Shown here one piece after another: positions 49,011-59,130 of a stretch of DNA of 64,000 nucleotides. Both the position numbers and the translations under genes were made by a program. Each line of letters starts with the position of its first letter. The stretch's first letter is position 1. The stretch is from assembly GCA_963749485.1 (NCBI GenBank), contig CAVVMV010000004.1:1-64000 (forward strand), in the 5' to 3' direction. Under the pieces are notes generated by a model. It saw only the letters and a program-made list of their open reading frames with translations. It ran no database searches and was not told the origin of the DNA. The DNA comes from JAZGGS01 sp963749485 (GTDB lineage: Bacteria; Bacteroidota; Ignavibacteria; Ignavibacteriales; Ignavibacteriaceae).

Positions 49011-49588
49011 TTATAAATTACCTTTATTTCTTATGATTACAAAAATTGTCTTAATTGCAACAAGAAGATCAGACCAAAAACCAGCGTTCTTATAATAGTC
49101 TAATTCCATTGCTATCCGTTCGTCAGGTGTTAAAAGTTGGCGACCATGTATTTGAGAAAAACCTGTTATGCCAGGTTTGTATTTAAATATCAGTTTTTGA
49201 TTTTCAGTATACGTTTTTGTTATTGAAATAATTTCAGGTCTCGGTCCTACTATGACTCATTTCCCCTTTAAGAACATTTATCGCCTGAGGAATTTCATCA
49301 ATGCTGGTTCTTCTTAAAAATTTTCCAACCCTGGTAATTCTCGGATCATCTTTCTGGGTTAGTTCAGGCCCTACTGCAAGAGCATTGTTAACCATTCCCC
49401 TAAACTTAATCATTCTAAACGGTAAACCTTTTAAGCCGGTTCTCTCGTGGATAAAAAATATTGGTCCCTTTGAATCTATCTTAATAGCCAGCGCAACAAC
49501 TAGTAAGAATTGGAAAGGTAATGATGAGAGTGGTTAAACTGAGGATCAGGTCTGTTAATCTTTTAATAATACTACCTTGCTTACCCAT
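49011..49588 (-). CDS. initiating sugar transferase (polyprenyl-phosphate phosphoglycosyl transferase; two frame changes)
   Basis: About 192 residues: MGKQGSIIKRLTDLILS plus a hydrophobic re-entrant helix, then RTGLKGLPFRMIKFRGM, FLRRTSIDEIPQAINVLKGE, VGPRPEI and YKPGITGFSQIHGR. These are all motifs of the monotopic PGT family (WcaJ, PglC, WbaP C-terminal domain), which places the first sugar phosphate on undecaprenyl phosphate. Shifts lie near 49500 and 49255. The small size without extra membrane helices is like PglC. It is the last gene of the polysaccharide cluster and follows the DegT aminotransferase by 14 bases. Confidence 0.85.
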
Positions 49589-49602
49589 TGAAACAAGATA
49601 TT

Positions 49603-50763
49603 TTATTTTTTATGTTTTTTAACTAAGTCTATCAGAACACTTATTACTTTGTCAACATGAGAGTCCTTCATACCAGGATAAATGGGCAAAGACATTAATC
49701 TAGGGAAGACATTTGAGGCAACAGGAAAACTGTCATCGGATAATTTGAAAGTTTCATTGTAATATAAATGTTGGTGTACAGGCATAAAATGAACGCCGAC
49801 ACCTATATTATTTTTTCTCAATTCATCGATCATTTGTGCGCGGGTTTTTTTTAATCTATCAAGATGCAATCTAATTGGGTATAAATGCCAACTGGATTCC
49901 CTATCATCTTTTATCGTGTGCAATTCAATGGTATCCAAGTCTTTGAAAGCTTCTGTATATTTTGCTGCTATCCGTTTCCTCCAATTCCACATTTCATCAA
50001 CTTTCTTTAACTGTGGTATGCCAAGTGATGCCTGTAGATCTGTAAAATTATATTTATAACCGGGTGCTACAACTTCGTAATACCAGGATCCGGATTCGCT
50101 GTAACGTTTCCATGCATTTCTGTTTATCCCATGCAACCGCATAATAGAACATCGCTCGGCAATCTCCTCATCATTCGTACAGATCATTCCACCTTCACCT
50201 GTAGACAATGTTTTAGTAGCATAAAAACTAAAACAGGTTACATCAGATAAAGTTCCTATTTTTTTACCTTTATAAGTGGCAGGAAGTGAATGAGCTGCAT
50301 CTTCAAGAACCTTGATATTGTATTTTCGGGCTAGTTCAAGTATTTCATCCATATCGCAAGGTTGACCACCATAATGCACCGGAATTATAGCTTTAGTTTT
50401 TGGGGAGATGGCCTTCTCAATCTCTTTGAGAGAAATATTAAGAGTATCCTCTTCAACATCAACTATAACGGGTTTTGCACCAAAGTAGCAAACAATTTCT
50501 GCGGTCGCCGGAAAGGTCATAGTTGGAACAATGACTTCATCATCAGCATTAATTCCAAATGCTTCCAGGCTTAGATGCCCTGCAGCAGTCCACGAACTTA
50601 CAGCGACAGATTTTTTGGCTCCAATGTATTTGTTGAATTCATTCTCGAACCGGATTGTCTTAGGCCCCATACTGAGCCACCCGGAACGAACAGTGTCAAC
50701 AATTTCATCAACCTCTTCCTCTGATATGAATGGTTTGTGAAACAGCAAAAAGTCGTTCTTCAT
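49603..50763 (-). CDS. DegT/DnrJ/EryC1/StrS sugar aminotransferase
   Basis: 386 residues with PLP-binding Lys184 in SFYATKTLSTGEGG, the DAAHSLPATYKGKKIG segment and the substrate-region PVHYGGQPCDMDEI. These enzymes transaminate 4-keto (or 3-keto) nucleotide sugars; the closest pattern is ArnB/PglE-like. Together with the downstream PglC-like transferase and the GNAT gene at 52009 it could make an amino sugar such as bacillosamine or a quinovosamine derivative as the first unit of the glycan. The nucleotide-sugar dehydratase needed is not in the window. Confidence 0.92.
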   Translation of the reverse strand: MKNDFLLFHKPFISEEEVDEIVDTVRSGWLSMGPKTIRFENEFNKYIGAKKSVAVSSWTAAGHLSLEAFGINADDEVIVPTMTFPATAEIVCYFGAKPVIVDVEEDTLNISLKEIEKAISPKTKAIIPVHYGGQPCDMDEILELARKYNIKVLEDAAHSLPATYKGKKIGTLSDVTCFSFYATKTLSTGEGGMICTNDEEIAERCSIMRLHGINRNAWKRYSESGSWYYEVVAPGYKYNFTDLQASLGIPQLKKVDEMWNWRKRIAAKYTEAFKDLDTIELHTIKDDRESSWHLYPIRLHLDRLKKTRAQMIDELRKNNIGVGVHFMPVHQHLYYNETFKLSDDSFPVASNVFPRLMSLPIYPGMKDSHVDKVISVLIDLVKKHKK

Positions 50764-51046
50764 AAACCCTTTTGAATTACCAATATGTGATCAAAGATAA
50801 TAATTTGAATAGATAATATCCAAATAAACGGTCAATTTTCCAAACATTTTTAAATTGGTTTTTTATCCAGTTAGAATATATGTCTGCAAAATTAGGAATG
50901 TATATAGAAAATTATAAAAATTAGGTGAATCTCCATTATAAAACGGCTAAGATGAGGAACAAGTGAAATTTTCCTCATATAACTAACTTCCTTATAGAGA
51001 AGATATATTTTACAGATATCAGACTTATTTGACTGTAATTGTATCC

Positions 51047-51985
51047 TCATCTTCTCTTTCCCAATCCGAGAATAAACCCGCTACCGTATGAAATGTGCAA
51101 GATGAAAAATGCTATCCAGGAGAAAAATTTTTCAGTAAAGTTCATCCTATTATTAACAGAGAAAAATAAACTCATTATTAAATAAACTATTAGCGGAAGA
51201 AGATACAACGGAAATTTAATTGCAATTGGTAATGTGATTAAATATAAAACAAATAATGGTGGAATGAGATGACGAAATTTTGCTTCGGACTTTACTTTTT
51301 TTAATACCAATGGTTTAAATAGCCCATACTGAAAATACTGTTTGAATAAATTTTTCAGTGATGAACGTGGATAATAATAGGATTTAATCTCTGGATTTAA
51401 ATAAATTTTCTTTCCCAGACTGAGCGCCCTATAGTGAAATTCATCATCCTGATTTCTTTTTAGTTTTTCATCAAATAAGCCTATATCGTTAAATATTTTT
51501 TTCTGCCAGGCACCAAGATAAACGTGGTCAGATTCGCCCTCATAATCTTCCTTATGTATCTTGCTGCCACCAATACCAAAAGATGTTGATGTACAATAAG
51601 CAACTGCTCTTTGAAATTCTGTTTTGCCTATCGCTCTCATCGGTCCTCCAACAATTTCGGCTCCGGATTTCTCAAAAGTATTTATTATCTGAGTAAAATA
51701 ATCTTCTTCATATTCAGTATGTGCATCCAACCGGATGATCGGATCGCCTTTCGATCTAATAACACCAATGTTTAAAGCGAATGGCACATACTTATCTGGA
51801 TTATTTAAGAGATGAATATTAGAATATTTTTTCGACCATTCATTTACGATTTCTTTTGTTCCATCATCTGAACCACCATCTATTAGGAGAAGTTCCTTAT
51901 CCTCAGGCATCGCATTTATGAAAAACTTCAAAACCTTTTCAATATAGTTTGCTTCGTTATAAGTGGGACAAATAACAGTAATCAT
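51047..51985 (-). CDS. glycosyltransferase family 2 (ExoA-like)
   Basis: 312 residues: a GT-A catalytic domain (ITVICPTYNEANYIEKVL, LLIDGGSDDGTKEIV, IIRLDAHTEYEEDYF, FDEKLKRNQDDEFHYRA) followed by two or three C-terminal membrane helices (LIPPLFVLYLITLPIAIKF, YLLPLIVYLIMSLFF, FSWIAFFILHISYGSGF). The arrangement resembles succinoglycan ExoA-type enzymes that extend a lipid-linked glycan at the cytoplasmic face. About 280 bases separate it from the DegT gene; I see nothing coding in that gap. Confidence 0.88.
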   Translation of the reverse strand: MITVICPTYNEANYIEKVLKFFINAMPEDKELLLIDGGSDDGTKEIVNEWSKKYSNIHLLNNPDKYVPFALNIGVIRSKGDPIIRLDAHTEYEEDYFTQIINTFEKSGAEIVGGPMRAIGKTEFQRAVAYCTSTSFGIGGSKIHKEDYEGESDHVYLGAWQKKIFNDIGLFDEKLKRNQDDEFHYRALSLGKKIYLNPEIKSYYYPRSSLKNLFKQYFQYGLFKPLVLKKVKSEAKFRHLIPPLFVLYLITLPIAIKFPLYLLPLIVYLIMSLFFSVNNRMNFTEKFFSWIAFFILHISYGSGFILGLGKRR

Positions 51986-52008
51986 AAAGTGAAAATAATC
52001 AATAACTA

Positions 52009-52581
52009 TTAAATATTTTTCAGGTAGTAAATGGATTTTGAATTTTCGAAATCAAAAGTATAGCCGCTTTTTTTGTAAAATCCTATTGCACTCTTGTTAT
52101 CTTTTCTAACCGATAAGCCGTAAACATCAATACCATCGTTTCTCAACTCATCTTCCAGATGCTTTGTAATTTCATTCCCGATTCCTTTACCTTTATGTTT
52201 TTCGTCCACCGAAATTAAATAGAGTCTGCATTTGACTCTTTTTTTATCAGTTTTTTCAGAAACTTTTTTATACAACTCTGAAATTTTTTCAAGAATAAAC
52301 GAAGGATTTTTTAATAATGTGATGATTAATGGAAACAGGTTTTCATTTGTAAAACTGTTAACTGCTTTACTAGTGTTAAATCCTGCAATAAGATAACTTT
52401 GTAATTCACTTTCCTCGGTATCGAAATAAACGAAACAATATTCATTCATCCTGATAAGCTTAGTAAAGTATTTCTTAAGAAGTTTTTCATTGAAAATTGC
52501 AGAAAAATGGTTCTTACCAAATGAACGGAGATGTAATTTAATTATATTATTTATGTCCTCGATGCCAGCTCGTCTAATCAT
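52009..52581 (-). CDS. GNAT-family N-acetyltransferase
   Basis: 190 residues with the GNAT acetyl-CoA pattern: LYLISVDEKHKGKGIGNEIT (the Q/RxxGxG/A loop as HKGKGIG), followed by YGLSVRKDNKSAIGFYKKSG. The N-terminal RRAGIEDINNIIKLH is a common GNAT start. Located between GT4 and GT2 genes, it could acetylate an amino sugar of the glycan, but GNAT substrates cannot be told from sequence. Confidence 0.85.
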   Translation of the reverse strand: MIRRAGIEDINNIIKLHLRSFGKNHFSAIFNEKLLKKYFTKLIRMNEYCFVYFDTEESELQSYLIAGFNTSKAVNSFTNENLFPLIITLLKNPSFILEKISELYKKVSEKTDKKRVKCRLYLISVDEKHKGKGIGNEITKHLEDELRNDGIDVYGLSVRKDNKSAIGFYKKSGYTFDFENSKSIYYLKNI

Positions 52582-52588
52582 TAATTTG

Positions 52589-53695
52589 CTAATTTTTAGT
52601 TGTAATTTTATTATAAATCTCGATCATTCCACTTACACTATTATCCCAATCATATTTTGTTTTCACCATTTCGCGGCCTTGCTTTCCAAATAGTTTTCTG
52701 AGATTGGCATTAAGAACAAGTTTTTCGATTGCTACTGCTGTTGCCTGTATATTATGGGGCTCAACTATTATTCCTGTAGTACCATCCTTAACTACCTCCG
52801 GCAATCCTCCGACGTTAGAAACAATAACAGGCTTTTCGCAGGCAGAACTTTCCAACACTGAAACACCAAAACTTTCGACCGTCGAAACATAAACTGCAAT
52901 CGATAATTGATTGTGGTAATCTGCTACTTGATCAAATGGAATTTGACCTGTTATAATGGATGAATCGGCAATACCAAGTTCATCTATCATTTGTTTAAAT
53001 TTTTTTGCGAGTGAGCCACCACCGACAAGCAATAATTTCAAATTTTTATGCTGATATTTTTTTTTCACAATTGAAAATGATTTTATTAAATACTCTATTC
53101 CATACTTTCTTTCCATCGATTTAACTGTTCCTATAACAATATCATCTTCCTCAAATATAGGATTCACAATCTTGGATGTATATATTTCTGTATCAATCCC
53201 AAAGGGTGTGATTAAAATTTCCTTGCTGGTATATTTATTAGTTTCCCTTGCAAGATAATGACTTGTAGCAAGCACTTTATCAGCTTTTTTAAGTGAGTAT
53301 TCTATCATTTTTTTATGAAAAACCGAATTATTAGGAAATGTGAGAATATCAATCCCCCAAACAGAAAGGATGAACGGATGAAATCCTGAAAGTGCACCAA
53401 TTAGTCCGTAACTAGCTGCATAATGTGAATGAATAATATCAGGTTTAAAGGTTCTAATAATTTTTTTTAACCTTGGAAATGCAGCCAAATACATCAACTT
53501 AAGAAAATTGCCATCTAATTTTGCTTTAATACTTTGAGGTGTTCCGAGTGATTCAATTCTAACACCATCATCATATTGGGTTGGAACATATTTAGATAAG
53601 CCAAAGAGAAAAACCTCAATTCCTTCTCGATGAAGAGAATTAACCCATTTAATTGTATGCGGACTTGAAGGGTCTGAAAGTATTAAAATATTCAT
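52589..53695 (-). CDS. glycosyltransferase family 4
   Basis: 368 residues with the GT-B fold. N-terminal LILSDPSSPHTIKWVNSLHR and IIHSHYAASYGLIGAL, and the nucleotide-sugar site VSTVESFGVSVLESSACEKP followed by VIVSNVGGLPEVV (the EX7E motif). Two adjacent Cys-rich spots are unremarkable. It adds a sugar to the lipid-linked repeat unit. It is seven bases upstream of the GNAT gene. Confidence 0.92.
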   Translation of the reverse strand: MNILILSDPSSPHTIKWVNSLHREGIEVFLFGLSKYVPTQYDDGVRIESLGTPQSIKAKLDGNFLKLMYLAAFPRLKKIIRTFKPDIIHSHYAASYGLIGALSGFHPFILSVWGIDILTFPNNSVFHKKMIEYSLKKADKVLATSHYLARETNKYTSKEILITPFGIDTEIYTSKIVNPIFEEDDIVIGTVKSMERKYGIEYLIKSFSIVKKKYQHKNLKLLLVGGGSLAKKFKQMIDELGIADSSIITGQIPFDQVADYHNQLSIAVYVSTVESFGVSVLESSACEKPVIVSNVGGLPEVVKDGTTGIIVEPHNIQATAVAIEKLVLNANLRKLFGKQGREMVKTKYDWDNSVSGMIEIYNKITTKN

Positions 53696-53720
53696 AGTTC
53701 TATTAAATAAATGTACGAGT

Positions 53721-55166
53721 TCAAATTATGATATCCGTACCTTTCACCTCATCAGAATTAAAATACTCTTTGGGTTTTTGATAGAAGAATATTAGGATAC
53801 TAAACATAAGCCAAAATGGAAGATCACTAACGATAATTCCATAAGAAAGAATTCCAATACTATCAAAAATACATCGAATGAACATACTACCAAGAGCTGC
53901 AGAAATAACCAGATTTGTTAAAAATATTTGTCGGTTACCGTAAATTGCTTTTTTATAATTTGTGATAGAAACACGCAATAAAATCCACATAAAATAAAAA
54001 ATTGTTAAAATGCCAGGGATACCCATATCGCTAGCAAATTTAAGAATTATGTTATGTGAACCATTCTCTCCATTTGTAGCAAGGTTAAGGTCTATAATTA
54101 CACGACCAGGCCATGTGTTTAACAATACAGGTGCATAGTTGAATTCCAGATATTTATAAGAACCTGGGCCTATTCCCCACATAGGATTATCTTTGATAAT
54201 ATTATAAGAAAGTTCCCAAAAATAATCTCTCTGGCTCAAACCGGTTTTTACTCTGAAGAAAGTGGATACAATTTCGTTTAACGGATCAAATAATAAAAAT
54301 ATTAGTAAGATAATTAATGTAGAAATGGTAAATCTTTTGAAATATTTTCTATTTAATTTATAAGTTATTACCATTAAACTAACTATAACGGATAATATTG
54401 CTGCCCTTGAGATGATCAGGATTAAGCCAATAATCAATAGCGCAGTTATTGATAATAATAATTTCTTTCTATTCTCATATATTTTTGAGTAAGCAAATGT
54501 TATCACCAATGGTAAGGTTAGAATAAAAAAAGCGGTAGTTTTACTTTGATTACTGATGAAACCTGTAGCACGATATCTTCCAACAAAAACAAGATCAATC
54601 AATTTATTTCCACTTAAGAAAAAATCATAAATAGAGCCAAGTGCTAAAATCGAAGCTACAACTATTAAAGCTACAATGTATGTTTTTACATCCTTTAGAT
54701 CTTTAATAAGTGCGTAGAAAACATACGCAATAATGAAAAAGATTGTTTGCCTGCCAATCATCAGAATTCCAGCAAAAAAATGCTGCGAGAGAACGGAGGT
54801 TATGATCATTGAAAAATAATACAGTGCTAAAAAGTAAAGAATTGGTTTAGGAACTTTTGGATATTCTGCAAAAGTTAATCCATAATGTTTAATAAACAGA
54901 AAACCAAGCAAAGAGAAATTAATTATCTGAACAAAAAGTCTTATAGTACTACTAATATCACTTACTATGGTTAGTAGTGAAACTATTATCACCCCCATCA
55001 GGAATCTTTCGCCATAAAGCATTATCAATATGCATATTGCAATTGCTGCAATTCCAACAAATAAATAATTAACTAACAATACAGTAATTGAAACTGATAA
55101 GATTACTAATGGTATAACGATTAAATTATTTTCTACTATTAAGTTTGAGCGATCTATTCGCAGCAT
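53721..55166 (-). CDS. O-antigen ligase/polymerase family (Wzy/WaaL)
   Basis: 481 residues with about twelve membrane helices and the Wzy_C/WaaL periplasmic loop near residues 325-390: GIGPGSYKYLEFNYAP and, after it, NGENGSHNIILKFASDMGIP, the conserved H-N-x-x-L...E/D-x-G-x-x-G pattern. WaaL ligates O-antigen to lipid A-core, while Wzy polymerises repeat units; the two cannot be told apart here. A ligase of this family attaches the A-LPS glycan that anchors T9SS proteins in Porphyromonas, which makes this gene relevant to porU. Last residues overlap no neighbour; GT9 lies 6 bases upstream. Confidence 0.88.
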   Translation of the reverse strand: MLRIDRSNLIVENNLIVIPLVILSVSITVLLVNYLFVGIAAIAICILIMLYGERFLMGVIIVSLLTIVSDISSTIRLFVQIINFSLLGFLFIKHYGLTFAEYPKVPKPILYFLALYYFSMIITSVLSQHFFAGILMIGRQTIFFIIAYVFYALIKDLKDVKTYIVALIVVASILALGSIYDFFLSGNKLIDLVFVGRYRATGFISNQSKTTAFFILTLPLVITFAYSKIYENRKKLLLSITALLIIGLILIISRAAILSVIVSLMVITYKLNRKYFKRFTISTLIILLIFLLFDPLNEIVSTFFRVKTGLSQRDYFWELSYNIIKDNPMWGIGPGSYKYLEFNYAPVLLNTWPGRVIIDLNLATNGENGSHNIILKFASDMGIPGILTIFYFMWILLRVSITNYKKAIYGNRQIFLTNLVISAALGSMFIRCIFDSIGILSYGIIVSDLPFWLMFSILIFFYQKPKEYFNSDEVKGTDIII

Positions 55167-55172
55167 ATTTCT

Positions 55173-56342
55173 CTAATTAATAATTGCCTGATTATTTTTT
55201 TCTATACCCAAAAACTTGATAAATTTATTAATAGAATCTTCTATTTCATCAACAGTAATTAGATTCATACATTCGTAACTGGGGCAATTTATACCACCAA
55301 GAGTAAAACATACTTTTTCCTCTTTTGCAGAACAAAATAATTCTTTTTGATAATATTTATGATTAACACCAAACGGAAATGAAAATTTTGGGTTTGTTGG
55401 TCCGTAAATGATGAATGTCGGTTTACCCATTAAACTTGCGATATATGTTGGACCTGAATCATTTGAGATAAACAAACTTGCTTCATCTATTATTGATATT
55501 AGCTCACCTATTGATTTTGTAATCTTCACGTCAATTTTCAATTGTTTTATTTCGTATAACACTTCTTCTTCTATGAAGTTAGGAGGAGCAATGAGACAAA
55601 CATTGTAATTGTTCCTTAATCTTTCTGCTAGATTAATAAACTTTTCAAGGTTCCATTCCTTTGCTTTTCTTATTGCAAAAGGATGTATTAAAATTTTATC
55701 TTTTGGATTGTAATTACTTTCAAACTGATAGGAATATTTATCATATTCGGGCTTAACAGAGCGAAGAACATCTAAATAAATATCCATATAATGTGGTTTT
55801 GTTCGCACATTTACGAATGATGTGTATAACTTTTGAAAATACAGCAAGTTTGTTCCTATAATCTCCTTTGCTTTTGAATTTATGATTAATGATGCAGATG
55901 AAGTATCACCTGTTAAATCAAAAATAATTTCCGGGTTTAGATCATTAACAATTTTTCTGCATTTTTTCTTTGCTATTCTTCTTTGTAAGAAAAAATCACT
56001 TTTCTCAATTGTAACAATGTTTTCACTTTCATATTTTATTTCAAGAATGTTTTTAGATTCGGGATAACATAATATGGTGATTTCGTATTCTTTATAACAA
56101 TCATAAATACCTTTGATCGAGGGAATGCAAAAAACAGTATCGCCTAACCTGTGAAGACATATTATTAATAATCGCTTCGAATCGTTCGATTGTTTCCTTA
56201 AAATCAACTGTATCAATGTGATGCTAAAATTCGTAATGAATAGCAGTAGGTAATGAAGTATTCTTATACGCTTTAATATCAGAGTTAACTTTAAAGAGCT
56301 GTCTTTATTCTTATGAAAATTTCTTTCTTTAACCGGATCCAA
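55173..56342 (-). CDS. glycosyltransferase family 9 (heptosyltransferase-like)
   Basis: 389 residues: LLIICLHRLGDTVFCIPSIK is the ADP-heptose transferase N-terminal motif, and LFISNDSGPTYIASLMGKPT followed by FIIYGPTNPKFSFPFG is the C-terminal sugar-nucleotide site. A hydrophobic stretch near residue 30-50 may be an amphipathic membrane anchor. A Cys-rich segment near the end (CSAKEEKVCFTLGGINCPSY) is unusual and also found in some GT9 proteins, where it may bind metal. It probably adds a core or repeat-unit sugar. Confidence 0.88.
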   Translation of the reverse strand: MDPVKERNFHKNKDSSLKLTLILKRIRILHYLLLFITNFSITLIQLILRKQSNDSKRLLIICLHRLGDTVFCIPSIKGIYDCYKEYEITILCYPESKNILEIKYESENIVTIEKSDFFLQRRIAKKKCRKIVNDLNPEIIFDLTGDTSSASLIINSKAKEIIGTNLLYFQKLYTSFVNVRTKPHYMDIYLDVLRSVKPEYDKYSYQFESNYNPKDKILIHPFAIRKAKEWNLEKFINLAERLRNNYNVCLIAPPNFIEEEVLYEIKQLKIDVKITKSIGELISIIDEASLFISNDSGPTYIASLMGKPTFIIYGPTNPKFSFPFGVNHKYYQKELFCSAKEEKVCFTLGGINCPSYECMNLITVDEIEDSINKFIKFLGIEKNNQAIIN

Positions 56343-56391
56343 TTTATTTTTAAGATTTATTTTTTAATGTCGATTATAGAGATGCAAAATA

Positions 56392-58204
56392 TCAACTAGA
56401 ATTCCTTGCCGTATTTTCTTCCAATTTGATCAATACTTTTAAAAGAGTCAATACATGTTCAGTTTCAAATGTGCTTACTTTATTTATTTTTTTAAGAAAT
56501 GATAGATGCAAGTTTTTACTCGACTTATTATCATCTCCCAACAGTCTTGTTAAATATGGGTGTATCTCTCTTCGAAAATTTTGGTTTATAGTTACTTTGT
56601 TGAAATATCTGTTTACAAACCTTTTCATAAAAAGAGGCAAACGAGGATATACATTATCTTTTGCAAACAAAACTACCTTTAATTTATTGGATGTAATAGG
56701 CATTTTCCATAGTGCATTATCTTCTGCAGCAGCTTCAGGCGAGAGTTTAACTAAAAACTGTTTCTGTAAATTATAATTTTCTTTAATACTATCCGGCAGC
56801 ATCATAGAGTAATTAAAAAATGGTTGTGAATAAAAAGGAGTGACGCTCCAAAACCAATACCTGTTTCTATCTTCACCTTCAAACAACCATTTTAGCCCTC
56901 TTCCGAAAATTACGAATCGGACATATTTGTTAGCGATAATTTTTTCGGAATAATTATTTAAGATATTAAAAAGTTCATTATAGAAATCATTATAATTTAT
57001 ACCGGTTATTTTTAGTACGTTTGTTAAAGCAAATAAACTTGATCGTGTCGATATAATATACTTTACCAATTCATCTAATGAATTAAGCTTAACGGCAGGC
57101 AATTGACTTGGTAAAACTCTATGCCCTCCATCTCCTGTCAAGGTAGAGTAATTTATTACCTTTCTTTCCCGATAAATGACGGAGGAATTGAATCATAAAA
57201 TTATTACCCAAATCATTCATACCTCTTTTTGTTTCTAGCAGAAATGAAATATCTTCATGTTCCGCCTGATCAAGTTGCAATAAATTCCAATCCATATTAA
57301 AAAGTTTGGATAAATCTTCAGAAATATTTACATCGTCCTGATTGGATTTATCATCTTTAATAAAAGTATAAGCTTTATAATTAATTGATGCTTTTTCAAG
57401 TGCAGCTAAAACTGCCCTTGAATCCAATCCACCGCTTAAAGAGAGTATATTTTCAAATCCTTCTTCACACCTATTTATGCTTGCTGTTAGAAACAAGTCT
57501 TCCATATTTTTAAGAATTGTTTCCATATCAGGTAATTCATCAATCTTAGTATCAAGATTATACTTATGAACATTCATTATTTTTATATAATCTTTTTCTG
57601 TATCAACAAAGAATAATGTGCCGGGTTGTACTCTTTTTATCTGTTCATACAAAGTCCGGGTGTGCAGCGGATAACCGAAAAACAGGAACTGCGCAATCCC
57701 CATTGTATCAATCTGTGTAGGTAGCGATAAGTTTAAAATAAAAGATATTTCCCGTGTTATTATTAAACCGGAATCGCTTTGGTATGAATATAATGCCAGT
57801 CTTCCTAAGCTATCATTAAATATTGCAATTCGTTTGTTGACAAGGTTATTAATTACTATAATAAATTCACCATCGGTGTTATTCAACCATTTTGTTAAAT
57901 ATTCCTTTTCTTCATTCGAATCATCAAATACTGTCTCTGCTAATCTTTCTAACTCTTCTTTAAGTTTACCTTTTGATTTATTATAAATCTTACCCTCAAT
58001 TATTATAAGATACTTATCTGTTCTAATAATTTCTGATGGGTACTCAAGATACTTAGTACATTTCACGAAATAATTCTTTTCTTCAATAATATTTACAATT
58101 GTATAACGTTCCGTAAAAAGCAAGGCCTCAAGAGAATTATTTATTGCATCTTTATCTATGTAAGAATAAGATTCTTTGTTGTAATAAAAAGTTATACCAG
58201 GCAT
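56392..58204 (-). CDS. asparagine-synthase-like amidotransferase, Cys2 missing (one frame change)
   Basis: About 604 residues in two frames joined near 57130. The N-terminal Ntn-type glutaminase domain (residues 1-200) begins MPGITFYYN: the catalytic Cys2 of MCGI enzymes is Pro. The synthetase domain has the ATP loop LSLSGGLDSRAVLAALE and, after the junction, LTGDGGHRVLPSQLP, where AsnB has TGEGADE. This resembles the asparagine-synthase-like proteins of surface-polysaccharide clusters, which may amidate uronic acids or adenylate another group. With no Cys2, free ammonia or another amine would be the donor. It lies between FkbM and GT9 genes. Confidence 0.8.
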
Positions 58205-58213
58205 TTGATACTT

Positions 58214-59077
58214 TTAATTAGATTGTTTGGTTTTAAAAATAAAATTCGTACCAGCGGGTACTTCCTTAAGATTAATATTAAAGGCATCGCAATCATAATT
58301 TAGTTCATTCAAAATCTTCAGTGCGAGCAAAGATGATTCAAAATATTCTCCTCCTAATTCAATACAAATTACCGGTTTGTCCTTTAAAAGAAATCTTTTA
58401 CCTCCAAGAAGTACCTGGGGTTCATATCCTTCAGTATCTATTTTGATAAATGAAATCTTTTCCATTATTTTTTCAGAAAATTTATCGAGAGTTGTCAACT
58501 TAATATCTTCGGTGATAGCATCAGACGACATTTTATGAACAATAGTGCTCACACCAGTTTGATGAGAATCGTAATAAAGTATGGTTTTTCTTTCTTCTTC
58601 TCCTAATCCCACATCAAAAGAATCTACATTGCTAAGTTTATTGATAGATATAGTCCTGTTCAATTTATTAAAATTTTCCGGAGACGGCTCGAAAGTAAAA
58701 ACTTTGCCATTTACACCAACCAGTTCCGATAATATTAAGGTGTAAATTCCTAAATTACCTCCAATATCTATTACAGCATCTCCATTCTTAATATAATTTT
58801 GAACTTTATTTAACTCTTCGTCATAATATTTTTTCCAAAATGAATGGTACAAACGTTCACTTAAATCACCATTATCATAATAGATAAATTTATGTTTACC
58901 GTGTGCTACAATTAAGTCACCTCTTACAAACTTTTTTTTTAAATTTAACTTAAGGCATGTGAAATTAAATTTAATTCTATTATGCAAATACTGAAAAGCC
59001 TTTACAGCGGTAGCCTGAATACCAACACTTTTTATATTAGAAAATAATTTTTCCACTAACATCATTGATAAGCTCAA
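58214..59077 (-). CDS. FkbM-family methyltransferase
   Basis: 287 residues with the FkbM SAM-fold: NGDAVIDIGGNLGIYTLILS, VFTFEPSPENFNKLNRTIS, and LTTLDKFSEKIMEKISFIKI followed by DTEGYEPQVLLGG. These enzymes O-methylate sugars or polyketides. Its place next to an asparagine-synthase-like gene and glycosyltransferases suggests sugar methylation in the surface glycan. An N-terminal 60-residue helical extension precedes the SAM domain. Confidence 0.9.
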   Translation of the reverse strand: MSLSMMLVEKLFSNIKSVGIQATAVKAFQYLHNRIKFNFTCLKLNLKKKFVRGDLIVAHGKHKFIYYDNGDLSERLYHSFWKKYYDEELNKVQNYIKNGDAVIDIGGNLGIYTLILSELVGVNGKVFTFEPSPENFNKLNRTISINKLSNVDSFDVGLGEEERKTILYYDSHQTGVSTIVHKMSSDAITEDIKLTTLDKFSEKIMEKISFIKIDTEGYEPQVLLGGKRFLLKDKPVICIELGGEYFESSLLALKILNELNYDCDAFNINLKEVPAGTNFIFKTKQSN

Positions 59078-59130
59078 ATTTCTAATTTTATTTACCTATA
59101 AAATCACATCGGAAAACTTTGGCTAACAGT

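Noticed and set aside
50764..51046. Gap between the DegT and GT2 genes as a hidden small gene or RNA
   Set aside because: No open frame with a signal, no strong hairpin and no RNA-family core could be recognised; it is simply AT-rich.
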